From: JBDIBB01 sp039812685 | Lineage (GTDB): Bacteria; Acidobacteriota; Vicinamibacteria; Vicinamibacterales; JAFNAJ01 | DNA length: 60,668 bases | Direction of reading: 5' to 3' | Assembly (NCBI GenBank): GCA_039812685.1 | Contig: JBDIBB010000005.1 | Location: 1-60,668, forward strand | Part shown: positions 54,103 to 60,668 of the stretch, in pieces | Numbering within the stretch: position 1 is the stretch's first letter | Layout of the letters: each line of letters begins with the position of its first letter | Notes under the pieces: model-generated | What the model saw: the letters and a program-made list of their open reading frames with translations, nothing else | The model's database searches: none | What the model was told of the DNA's origin: nothing | Program-made: the position numbers and the translations under genes

Positions 54103-54866
54103 TGCCGGCCGCTGGGACACCGGGCGCACCGGGCGCGGCGGCCGCTCCGACCGGCCCCGACAAGTCGCCCCAGCGCATCGCCGGGATGTTCGATCGCATC
54201 GCGCGGCGCTACGACCTGCTGAACCACCTGCTCAGCGGCGGCATGGACCTGTATTGGCGTGCACGGGCGATCCGCGCGCTGCGGCTCGCGGGGACCGAGC
54301 GCGTGCTCGACGTGTGCGCCGGCACCGCCGACATGATGCGCGCGGCGCTGGCCGGCCGCGCCGGCTACGTCGTCGGCGTCGACTTCGCGCACCAGATGCT
54401 GCGCGTCGGACAGCGCAAGCTGCGTGACGCATCGGTGGAGAGGACGGCGCCGTTGATCCGTGGCGACGCGATGCGCCTGCCGATCGCCGGTGCCAGCGTC
54501 CAGGCGGCGACCATCGCCTTCGGCATCCGCAACGTGAGCGAGCCGCGCGTGGCCCTGGCCGACATCCTGCGAACGCTCGCACCCGGCGGCCGGCTGGCGG
54601 TGCTCGAGTTCGCCATGCCGCGCGCGCCGCTGCTGCGCTCGCTCTACACCTGGTACTTCCGCACGATGCTGCCGAGGATCGGCGCGGTGATCTCGCGCCA
54701 CGACGAGGCCTACCGGTACCTGCCGGAATCGGTGGGGACCTTCTACGGGCCCGAGGAGTTCGCGGCGCTGCTTGGCGAGGCGGGATTCGAGCGCGTCACG
54801 ACCACGCCGCTCACCTTCGGCGTCGTCTACCTCTATGTCGCGCAGAAGGGCGAAGCCGGCGCCTGA
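54102..54866 (+). CDS. menG: Demethylmenaquinone methyltransferase (MenG/UbiE)
   Basis: SAM-dependent final C-methylation of menaquinone. Motifs: MFDRIARRYDLLNHLLSGGM, SAM site VLDVCAGTADMMRAAL and VVGVDFAHQML, FGIRNVSEPRVALADILRTL and YLPESVGTFYGPEEFAALL, all typical of UbiE/MenG. There is a ~20-residue Pro/Ala N-terminal extension. ATG 54102 shares a base with the ubiX stop (TGATG). With no ubiquinone-specific genes nearby, menaquinone is the likely substrate. Confidence 0.94.
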   Translation: MPAAGTPGAPGAAAAPTGPDKSPQRIAGMFDRIARRYDLLNHLLSGGMDLYWRARAIRALRLAGTERVLDVCAGTADMMRAALAGRAGYVVGVDFAHQMLRVGQRKLRDASVERTAPLIRGDAMRLPIAGASVQAATIAFGIRNVSEPRVALADILRTLAPGGRLAVLEFAMPRAPLLRSLYTWYFRTMLPRIGAVISRHDEAYRYLPESVGTFYGPEEFAALLGEAGFERVTTTPLTFGVVYLYVAQKGEAGA

Positions 54867-55053
54867 GCGATCCGGCCGGCGGGCGTGCGCAGGCTCGTCT
54901 GTCGCCGGGGCGCGTCAGGGGTCTCGGCGGCTGAGGTGCCGTGCACCCGAGTCGACGTGTCGGGCTCGTCGCGGCCAGCGTCGGCCGGATCCGAAGACCG
55001 ACAGACCCGCGCCGCCGGTCCGGCGTCGAAAGGCGATGACGCTGCGCGCCCCG

Positions 55054-55059
55054 TATAAT
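55054..55059 (+). promoter_or_regulatory. Candidate -10 element (TATAAT) upstream of the TonB-like gene
   Basis: A perfect TATAAT in CCCCGTATAATCGATCC, 90 bases before the ATG, in the 282-base gap after menG. The rest of that gap shows no gene. No -35 is obvious. Confidence 0.45.
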
Positions 55060-55148
55060 CGATCCGGCGGGCCAGTCGGTGTGCGGGGTACGGCGCGCGG
55101 CCGTCGCGCGTGAACCGGGGTGGAGCGTCGAGGTCACGAGCAGGTTCG

Positions 55149-56174
55149 ATGTACATCGATTTCGAGGATTCCCGGCCCGAGACGCCGACGCTCGATCGTC
55201 CGATCTCGCTGCGCGAGGGCGTGATGATCTCGGTGTTCGTGCACGGGCTGATCCTGGCGCTCGTGCTGTTCGCCCCCGAGATCCCGTTCGTCAAGGCGGC
55301 CCTCGTGCGCGCACGTGAGGCCCAGCAGGCGCAGCAGTTGGCCCTCGAGGAGGCCCGGCGCGAGGCGCGCGCGCGTGACGAGCCGAGGTTCGTCTTCGTC
55401 CAGCCGCGGCTCGACACCCCGGCGCCCGCCCCGCCGCCCCGGGCCGAACTCTCGGATCAGGACCGCGAGGCCCGCACGATCGAGCGCGCGCCGAATCCCA
55501 CGAACCCGCTCCCGTTCTCGCGCGGCAACACCAGCGAACGCGTCATAGCCGAGCGGGAGCCGCCACAGCGCGCCCGCGGCCAGGGCCCGGGCGAACAACA
55601 GGTGGCTCAGGCGCGGGCCGAGGCGACGCGACCGCAGGATCCGGCCGCGGGCGAGGCGGGCTCCGACGGCTTCGCGTTCCTCCAGGGCGCGGCTGGCCGG
55701 GCCGCCCGCGGCAGCGGAGCGCCCGGCGCCGATCTCGCGCCGCAGCCTGGTGCCACGGCGGGCGGGGCACTCGGCGAGGCGCTGAAGAACCTGCAGCGCT
55801 ACGTGCAGAACCAGAACTTCCACAACCCGGAGGGCGGCGGACAGTTCGGGCCGGCCATCCAGTTCGACACCAAGGGGGTGGAGTTCGGTCCCTGGATCCG
55901 CCGGTTCATCGCCCAGATCCGGCGCAACTGGTTCATCCCCTACGCCGCCATGTCGCTGCGGGGGCACGTCGTGCTCACCTTCAACGTGCACAAGGACGGG
56001 CGGATCACCGATCTCGCCGTGGCGCAGCCGTCGACGGTGGATGCCTTCACCAACTCCGCGCACAACGCGCTGCTGGCTTCCAATCCGACGCAGGAGCTGC
56101 CGCCGGAATACCCGGCCGACAAGGCGTTCTTCACAGTGACCTTCTACTTCAACGAGCAGCCGCCGTCGCAGTGA
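55149..56174 (+). CDS. TonB-like energy transducer
   Basis: A 341-residue protein with a single membrane anchor (MISVFVHGLILALVLFAPEI), a long charged Pro/Ala/Glu region through the periplasm and a C-terminal TonB-type domain: IRRNWFIPYAAMSLRGHVVL, TFNVHKDGRITDLAVAQPS, then AHNALLASNP and TVTFYFNE. It lacks a classical EP/KP repeat. No ExbBD or receptor gene adjoins, so it could be a TonB or a TolA-like envelope protein. ATG 55149 is chosen over 55110 because conserved-looking sequence starts there. Confidence 0.78.
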   Translation: MYIDFEDSRPETPTLDRPISLREGVMISVFVHGLILALVLFAPEIPFVKAALVRAREAQQAQQLALEEARREARARDEPRFVFVQPRLDTPAPAPPPRAELSDQDREARTIERAPNPTNPLPFSRGNTSERVIAEREPPQRARGQGPGEQQVAQARAEATRPQDPAAGEAGSDGFAFLQGAAGRAARGSGAPGADLAPQPGATAGGALGEALKNLQRYVQNQNFHNPEGGGQFGPAIQFDTKGVEFGPWIRRFIAQIRRNWFIPYAAMSLRGHVVLTFNVHKDGRITDLAVAQPSTVDAFTNSAHNALLASNPTQELPPEYPADKAFFTVTFYFNEQPPSQ

Positions 56175-56227
56175 CGGCGCGCGGCGAGGCCGCGCGCCAG
56201 GCTCGAGGCGTGAGGCCGAGGCCGCGA

Positions 56228-56252
56228 CCTCAAGCCCCAAGCCCCAAGCCCC
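56228..56252. repeat. Heptamer array (AAGCCCC), copy 2
   Basis: These 25 bases, CCTC followed by three AAGCCCC units, are identical to 37186-37210. They end one base before the miaA GTG, so they would occupy the ribosome-binding region. Confidence 0.85.
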
Positions 56253-56253
56253 A

Positions 56254-57186
56254 GTGCCCCCCCTCGTCGCGATCCTCGGCCCGACCGCCTCCGGCAAGAG
56301 CCGACTGGCCATCGAACTGGCGCGGCGCCACGGCGGGGAGATCGTCAATTGCGACTCGACAGCCGTGTACCGCGGTTTCGACATCGGCACCGACAAGGTG
56401 CCGGTCGAGGAGCGCGGGGGCATCGCGCACCACCTGATCGACGTCGTCGAACCGGCGGCGCGCTATTCGGCGGCCGACTTCGCGCGTGACGCCGCGGCGG
56501 CGATTCGCGGCATCACCGCGCGCGGGCGGCTGCCGCTGCTGGTGGGCGGCACGGGGTTCTACTACCGTGCGGTGACGCGCGGCCTGTTCGACGGACCGCC
56601 GGCCGATGCCGCGCTGCGGGCACGGATCGAGGCCGTCGCGCGTCGTCACGGCGTCGAGTTCCTGCATCGCATGGTGGCGCGCGTGGATCCGGCGTCGGCC
56701 GTGCGCATCCAGCCGCGCGATCGCAAGCGCCTCGTCCGCGCGCTCGAAGTGCGCTTCGCCACCGGGCGCCCGCTCACCGCGCACTTCGCCGAGACGCGAT
56801 CCCCGCTGCCCGACTACGACGTCATCGCCATCGCCCTCCGGATCCCGGGCGCGCTCACCGCCGAACGCGTGGCGCGGCGCGTGGATGCCCAGTTCGCCGC
56901 CGGCGTGGTCGACGAGGTACGGCGGCACCTGGCGGCCGGCCTGCCGCGCGGCGCGCACCCCTTCAGCGGCCTCGTCTACCGGCAGATCCTCGAGATGCTC
57001 AACGGCGTGCGGGCCGAGGCGGAGACGCGCGCGCTCATCATCCGGGAGAATCGCCGCTACGCCAGGCGGCAGTTGATCTGGTTCCGCAAAGAGCCTAACC
57101 TTGACTGGCTCGATGGCCCTGGGGAGCGGCTGGCGGTGGTGGAGGCCGCCGACGCGATTCTCCGGACGCGAGGGGTGACTGGTTGA
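56254..57186 (+). CDS. miaA: tRNA dimethylallyltransferase MiaA
   Basis: Adds the isopentenyl group to A37 of UNN-reading tRNAs. P-loop ILGPTASGKSRLAIELARR, then IVNCDSTAVYRGFDIGTDK, HHLIDVVEPAARYSAADF and LVGGTGFYYRAV are all family signatures. The 310-residue length is normal. It starts with GTG directly after the heptamer array and has no visible Shine-Dalgarno. It is followed by hfq with a TGATG overlap, the conserved miaA-hfq arrangement. Confidence 0.96.
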   Translation: MPPLVAILGPTASGKSRLAIELARRHGGEIVNCDSTAVYRGFDIGTDKVPVEERGGIAHHLIDVVEPAARYSAADFARDAAAAIRGITARGRLPLLVGGTGFYYRAVTRGLFDGPPADAALRARIEAVARRHGVEFLHRMVARVDPASAVRIQPRDRKRLVRALEVRFATGRPLTAHFAETRSPLPDYDVIAIALRIPGALTAERVARRVDAQFAAGVVDEVRRHLAAGLPRGAHPFSGLVYRQILEMLNGVRAEAETRALIIRENRRYARRQLIWFRKEPNLDWLDGPGERLAVVEAADAILRTRGVTG

Positions 57187-57467
57187 TGTCACAGGCACGC
57201 GACGTCAAGGGACCGCCGGCCGGACGAGGGGCATCCCCGTCACCGAACATCCAGGACATGTTCCTCAACCACGCGCGGCGGGAGAAGCTTCCGGTCGTCG
57301 TCCGCCTGATGGACGGCGCCGATCTCGAGGGGCGCATCAAGAACTTCGATCGCTTCGCTCTCATCGTCGAGCACCAGGGCGCCGACCTGATGATCTTCAA
57401 GCACGCCATCGCGTCCATCCGGTCGTCGCACACCATCGTCAACTACTACGCCTCGCGCGAGTCGTAG
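57186..57467 (+). CDS. hfq: RNA chaperone Hfq
   Basis: Hexameric Sm-like protein that pairs small RNAs with mRNAs. The Sm1 core is NIQDMFLNHARREKLPVVVR and MDGADLEGRIKNFDRFALIV; Sm2 contains MIFKHAIASI with the Lys-His motif. A basic ~20-residue N-terminal extension (SQARDVKGPPAGRGASPSP) is longer than in E. coli, while the C-terminal tail is very short (VNYYASRES). ATG 57186 overlaps the miaA stop. Confidence 0.95.
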   Translation: MSQARDVKGPPAGRGASPSPNIQDMFLNHARREKLPVVVRLMDGADLEGRIKNFDRFALIVEHQGADLMIFKHAIASIRSSHTIVNYYASRES

Positions 57468-57470
57468 TCC

Positions 57471-58670
57471 GTGACGCCTCCCGCAGCCGGTCCGGGCGGC
57501 GCGATCACCCGCGCCATCGTCATCGTCCTCGACAGCGTGGGCATCGGCGCGCTGCCCGACGCCGCGCGATACGGCGACGAGGGCAGCGACACGCTCGGCA
57601 ACACCGCGCGCGCCGTCCCGCTCTCGCTGCCCCATCTCGCTTCGCTCGGTCTGGGCGCGCTCGTCGATGCCCCGGGCATCCCGCGTGTCGCCTCCCCGGG
57701 AGGATGCTTCGCGAAGCTCGCCGAGGCGTCGGCCGGCAAGGACTCGGTCACCGGGCACTGGGAGCTGATGGGCATCGTGCTCGACGAGCCGTTTCCGCTC
57801 TATCCGGATGGGTTTCCGGCCGGGATCATGGACGAGTTCGAGCGCCGCATCGGCCGCGGCACGCTCGGCAACAAGGCGGCCTCCGGAACGGTGATCATCG
57901 ACGAACTCGGCGAAGAGCACCTGCGCACGGGGCGGCCCATCGTCTACACGTCGGCCGACAGCGTGTTCCAGATCGCCGCGCACGAGGACGTCATCCCGCT
58001 GTCCGAGCTCTACCGGATGTGCGAGATCGCCTTCGACATCGTGTCGGTGCGCCACGGGGTGGGGCGGGTGATCGCGCGGCCGTTCGTCGGCGTGCCGGGC
58101 CACTTCCGGCGCACCTCGAACCGCCACGATTTCGCGCGGACGCCCATCGGCGACACGCTGCTCGATCGCCTGTCGGCCGCCGCGGTTCCCGTGGTCGCCA
58201 TCGGCAAGATCCGCGACCTGTTCGCCGGACGCGGCATCCGGCGCGCCACGCCCACCACGAGCGATGCCCACGGGATCGCCGTCCTGCTCGACGAGATGGC
58301 GCAGACCCCGTCCGGGCTCATCTTCGTGAACCTCGTCGATTTCGACGTCCAGTACGGTCACCGCAACGATCCGGCCGGGTACGCGGCGAACCTCGAGCGC
58401 TTCGACCGCGCGCTGCCGGCGGTGCTCGCGGCGCTGCGGCCCACCGACCTGCTGGCCATCACCGCCGACCACGGCAACGATCCGACCACGCCGAGCACCG
58501 ATCACTCGCGCGAGTACGTGCCGCTGCTGCTGGTCGGCGCGGCCGTGGCCGCGGGCCGCGATCTGGGCGTCAGGTCGACGTTTGCCGACCTGGGCCAGAC
58601 GCTGGCCGACCTGTTTGGCGTCACGCCGCTCGCCCACGGGACCAGCTTCCTGCAGGAGTTGCGGGCATGA
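57471..58670 (+). CDS. deoB: Phosphopentomutase
   Basis: Interconverts (deoxy)ribose-1- and -5-phosphate in nucleoside salvage. Alkaline-phosphatase-superfamily metal sites are visible: IVLDSVGIGALPDAARYGDE, DSVTGHWELMG with Thr, NLVDFDVQYGHRND, ITADHGNDPTTPSTDHSREY. The 399-residue length is normal. It starts at GTG, three bases after the hfq stop. It complements mtnP and the PfkB kinase in salvage, although these are 25 kb away. Confidence 0.96.
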   Translation: MTPPAAGPGGAITRAIVIVLDSVGIGALPDAARYGDEGSDTLGNTARAVPLSLPHLASLGLGALVDAPGIPRVASPGGCFAKLAEASAGKDSVTGHWELMGIVLDEPFPLYPDGFPAGIMDEFERRIGRGTLGNKAASGTVIIDELGEEHLRTGRPIVYTSADSVFQIAAHEDVIPLSELYRMCEIAFDIVSVRHGVGRVIARPFVGVPGHFRRTSNRHDFARTPIGDTLLDRLSAAAVPVVAIGKIRDLFAGRGIRRATPTTSDAHGIAVLLDEMAQTPSGLIFVNLVDFDVQYGHRNDPAGYAANLERFDRALPAVLAALRPTDLLAITADHGNDPTTPSTDHSREYVPLLLVGAAVAAGRDLGVRSTFADLGQTLADLFGVTPLAHGTSFLQELRA

Positions 58671-58739
58671 CCGCCGGCCCGGCCGGCGCGGGCGCCCGCT
58701 GCCGGGCCGTGGTCTGACGCGGGGAGCCGGGGATCATCC

Positions 58740-59792
58740 ATGCCGTCCATCCGTGAAGAACTCGAGGCGCTGGAAGTCCGCTGGCTGGCGCCGCAGGCCG
58801 CGCTGGCCGCGCGCACGCGCGGGCGCCTGCGCCCCGAGCCCGAGGATCCCATTCGCCCCGCGTTCCACCGCGATCGCGACCGTATCCTCCACTGCAAGGC
58901 GTTCCGGCGCCTGAAGCACAAGACGCAGGTGTTCTTCTCGCCCGAGGGGGATCACTACCGCACGCGGCTCACCCACACGCTCGAGGTCTCGCAGATCGCG
59001 CGGACCATCGCCAAGGTGCTGCGGCTGCACGAGGAGCTGACCGAGGCGATCGCGCTCGGGCACGACCTGGGGCACACGCCATTCGGCCACGCGGGCGAGC
59101 GCGTGCTCGGCCAGTTGGCCCCCGGGGGATTCAACCACTGCGAGCAGAGCCTGCGGGTGGTGGATCGGCTCGAGAACGACGGGCGCGGCCTCAACCTCAC
59201 CTTCGAGGTGCGCGACGGCATTGCCCACCACTCCAAGGGAAAGCACGGGCTGCCCGTGGGCGCGCCGCCTGAACGGCGTGCCGCCACGATCGAGGGCCAG
59301 ATCGCGCGCGTGGCCGACATCATCGCCTACGTCAACCACGACACCGACGATGCGATGCGGGCGGGCATCCTGAGGGCCGAGCAGTTGCCGGCCGGCGCCG
59401 TGCGCGTGCTGGGCAGGACCACGTCGGCGCGCATCGGGCGCATGGTGGCCGACGTCGTGCGCCAGACGCTGGCGGGCGGGCTGGTCGAGATCGGCATGAG
59501 CGACGAGGTGCTGGCCGCCACCCTCGAGCTGCGCGGGTTCCTGTTCAGGACGGTCTACGAGAACCCGGTGGCGACGGCCGAGTTCTCGAAGGCGGAAGGC
59601 GTGCTGGGCGGCCTGTGGGAGAAGGTGAGGGCGCGGCCCGCCGAGTTCCTGGACCTCGCCACGGTCGAGAGCGAAGGGCTCGACGTCGCCACGCGCGACT
59701 TCCTGGCCGGCATGACCGATCGCTTTGCCGTCCGGCTCTACGAGCAACTGTTCGTGCCCACCCCCTGGGTGGAGATCCCGGCTCGGGAGTAG
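58740..59792 (+). CDS. dgt: dGTPase-like HD-domain dNTP triphosphohydrolase
   Basis: Hydrolyses dNTPs to nucleosides and triphosphate. The HD metal site is RTRLTHTLEVSQIARTIAK plus ALGHDLGHTPFGHAGE, with HCEQSLRVVDRLE and VADIIAYVNHDTDDAM following. The 350-residue length and N-terminal FHRDRDRILHCKAFRRLKHK match the shorter type 2 subfamily rather than the ~500-residue E. coli Dgt. ATG 58740 is supported by the conserved start. It lies 69 bases after deoB. Confidence 0.93.
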   Translation: MPSIREELEALEVRWLAPQAALAARTRGRLRPEPEDPIRPAFHRDRDRILHCKAFRRLKHKTQVFFSPEGDHYRTRLTHTLEVSQIARTIAKVLRLHEELTEAIALGHDLGHTPFGHAGERVLGQLAPGGFNHCEQSLRVVDRLENDGRGLNLTFEVRDGIAHHSKGKHGLPVGAPPERRAATIEGQIARVADIIAYVNHDTDDAMRAGILRAEQLPAGAVRVLGRTTSARIGRMVADVVRQTLAGGLVEIGMSDEVLAATLELRGFLFRTVYENPVATAEFSKAEGVLGGLWEKVRARPAEFLDLATVESEGLDVATRDFLAGMTDRFAVRLYEQLFVPTPWVEIPARE

Positions 59793-59860
59793 GCTGCGCC
59801 TGGTCTCGCGGCGCGAGGGTGCGGGGCGCGGCACCGGGAGCCTCCAGACGAGGGCCGTGC

Positions 59861-59866
59861 TATACT
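59861..59866 (+). promoter_or_regulatory. Candidate -10 element (TATACT) for yceD-rpmF
   Basis: TATACT in GTGCTATACTCGC, 46 bases before the yceD ATG, in the gap after dgt. No clear -35. Confidence 0.45.
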
Positions 59867-59911
59867 CGCAAGTTCGTGCGCGGCGCGAAAGCGCTGGCAG
59901 GACACAGCGTC

Positions 59912-60448
59912 ATGCACCTCGACCTCAGCCGGTTGTCGCCCGATACCGTGCACCTCCAGCGGGACTACCCCGCGGAGGCGTTCGCCGGATCTGCCGAGGA
60001 CTATCGGGTCACGGGACCGGTGCGGCTCGAGTTCGACATCAGCCGATCGGAGGATCGCTACCGCCTTGCGGGGCGTGTCTCGGCGGCGCTCGAACTGACG
60101 TGCAGCCGTTGCGCCGAGCCGTTCCCCTGGCCGGTGGAGGCGACCTTCGACCTGCAGTACCTCCCGCAGGCCGACAACGTCGGCGAGGGCGAACTCGAGG
60201 TGGCCGAAGAAGATCTGGGCGTCGCTTTCTACGAGGCGCACACCATCGATCTCGGCCAGTTGATGCGCGAGCAGTTCTACCTGGCGTTGCCGATGAAGCC
60301 GCTGTGCGGGCCCGAGTGCCGGGGGCTGTGCCCGCAGTGCGGGGCCAACCGCAACAGGGGCGAGTGCGGCTGCCAGGTGCAGTGGGAGGATCCGCGGCTG
60401 GCGCCCCTGCGCCGGCTGCTCGAGCGCCGGTCTTCCGGCAAGCAGTGA
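59912..60448 (+). CDS. yceD: YceD/DUF177 family protein
   Basis: A 178-residue cytoplasmic protein encoded before rpmF, its conserved place; the family is linked to 23S rRNA/large-subunit biogenesis. Visible are VRLEFDISRSEDRYRLAG and two Cys pairs: LTCSRCAEPF and CGPECRGLCPQCGANRN followed by CGCQ, the usual metal-binding end. ATG 59912 begins the conserved domain; the frame is open upstream through unrelated sequence. Confidence 0.9.
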   Translation: MHLDLSRLSPDTVHLQRDYPAEAFAGSAEDYRVTGPVRLEFDISRSEDRYRLAGRVSAALELTCSRCAEPFPWPVEATFDLQYLPQADNVGEGELEVAEEDLGVAFYEAHTIDLGQLMREQFYLALPMKPLCGPECRGLCPQCGANRNRGECGCQVQWEDPRLAPLRRLLERRSSGKQ

Positions 60449-60493
60449 GGCTGTCCGGCGCGCGCCGGCCGGCCACGCAGTGGACGAGTCACC

Positions 60494-60668
60494 ATGCCGA
60501 ATCCGAAACGACGACACTCGAAGACCCGCACCGCCAAGCGCCGCACGCACGACACACTCAAGGCGGCCGGGACCGGTCCGTGCCCGCAGTGCCACGAGCC
60601 GAAGCTGCCGCACGTGGTGTGCCCGACCTGTGGCTACTATCGTGGCCGGCAGGTCCGGGCGGTCCCTG
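60494..60668 (+). CDS. rpmF: 50S ribosomal protein L32 (3' end outside window)
   Basis: Starts MPNPKRRHSKTRTAKRRTH, the standard L32 opening, followed by the zinc ribbon CPQCHEPKLPHVVCPTCGYYR with two CxxC pairs intact. The window ends after ~58 codons, close to the usual full length. It is 45 bases after yceD, the typical yceD-rpmF pair. In many bacteria plsX follows, which cannot be checked here. Confidence 0.96.
   Translation, partial: MPNPKRRHSKTRTAKRRTHDTLKAAGTGPCPQCHEPKLPHVVCPTCGYYRGRQVRAVP

Overview
The window is a GC-rich (about 70 % by eye) chromosomal segment of a diderm, LPS-making, menaquinone-using bacterium. Inference from gene content: an Acidobacteriota, most likely of the Vicinamibacteria type. 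The clues are lipid A genes (lpxA, lpxI), BamA and Skp, Lol transport, the futalosine menaquinone route, an HspR-controlled dnaK operon, a PEP-CTERM protein, a WS/DGAT acyltransferase and an RND pump fused to its outer-membrane factor. No rRNA, tRNA, CRISPR array, insertion sequence, phage or plasmid gene was recognised; this is ordinary core chromosome with a few unusual gene architectures.

Layout. 1-3008 (+): a partial SPOR protein, lnt, and prfB with its programmed +1 frameshift. 3040-11632 (-): tandem FKBP isomerase, WS/DGAT, PBP1A, a FecR/DUF6600-type exported protein and an exported protein of unknown function. 12156-12815 (+): a PEP-CTERM protein. 13286-16966 (+): dnaK-dnaJ-hspR with a promoter overlapped by a candidate HAIR operator, and no grpE between dnaK and dnaJ. 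17071-20278 (+): a DnaC-like ATPase, hemW and two tandem exported paralogues. 20323-27651 (-): a small outer-membrane-type protein, then tetR-MFP-(RND+OMF fusion), with palindromes in front of tetR. 27921-32311 (+): acyl-CoA dehydrogenase, meaB, methylmalonyl-CoA epimerase, MTA phosphorylase and a PfkB kinase. 32331-33826 (+): four small membrane proteins. 33870-37163 (+): enoyl-CoA hydratase, ribH, nusB, lysS. 37213-41871 (+): lolC/E, lolD, clpC. 41982-48415 (+): bamA, skp, a fabZ-lpxA fusion, lpxI and a Gfo/Idh dehydrogenase. 48426-54866 (+): the menaquinone cluster (MqnE-like protein without its Fe-S cysteines, mqnA, mqnC, an aminofutalosine deaminase, mqnP/ubiA, ubiX, menG/ubiE). 55149-60668 (+): TonB-like protein, miaA, hfq, deoB, dgt, yceD (DUF177) and the start of rpmF.

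How the genes work together. The largest theme is envelope building: BamA and Skp insert outer-membrane proteins, LolCDE and Lnt mature and export lipoproteins, FabZ-LpxA and LpxI start lipid A, and PBP1A makes peptidoglycan. A codirectional run then makes menaquinone from chorismate via futalosine. meaB plus mce imply methylmalonyl-CoA metabolism, with the mutase encoded elsewhere. Many junctions are 4-base or TGATG-type overlaps, so several blocks are probably translated as coupled operons.

Most worth a second look: the FabZ-LpxA fusion; the RND-OMF fusion with what looks like an internal signal peptide at the joint; the cluster-less MqnE-like gene at the head of the menaquinone genes; the HspR operator; and two families of short intergenic repeats. 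None amounts to a clearly new system. All positions and motifs come from reading the sequence; no database search was possible.
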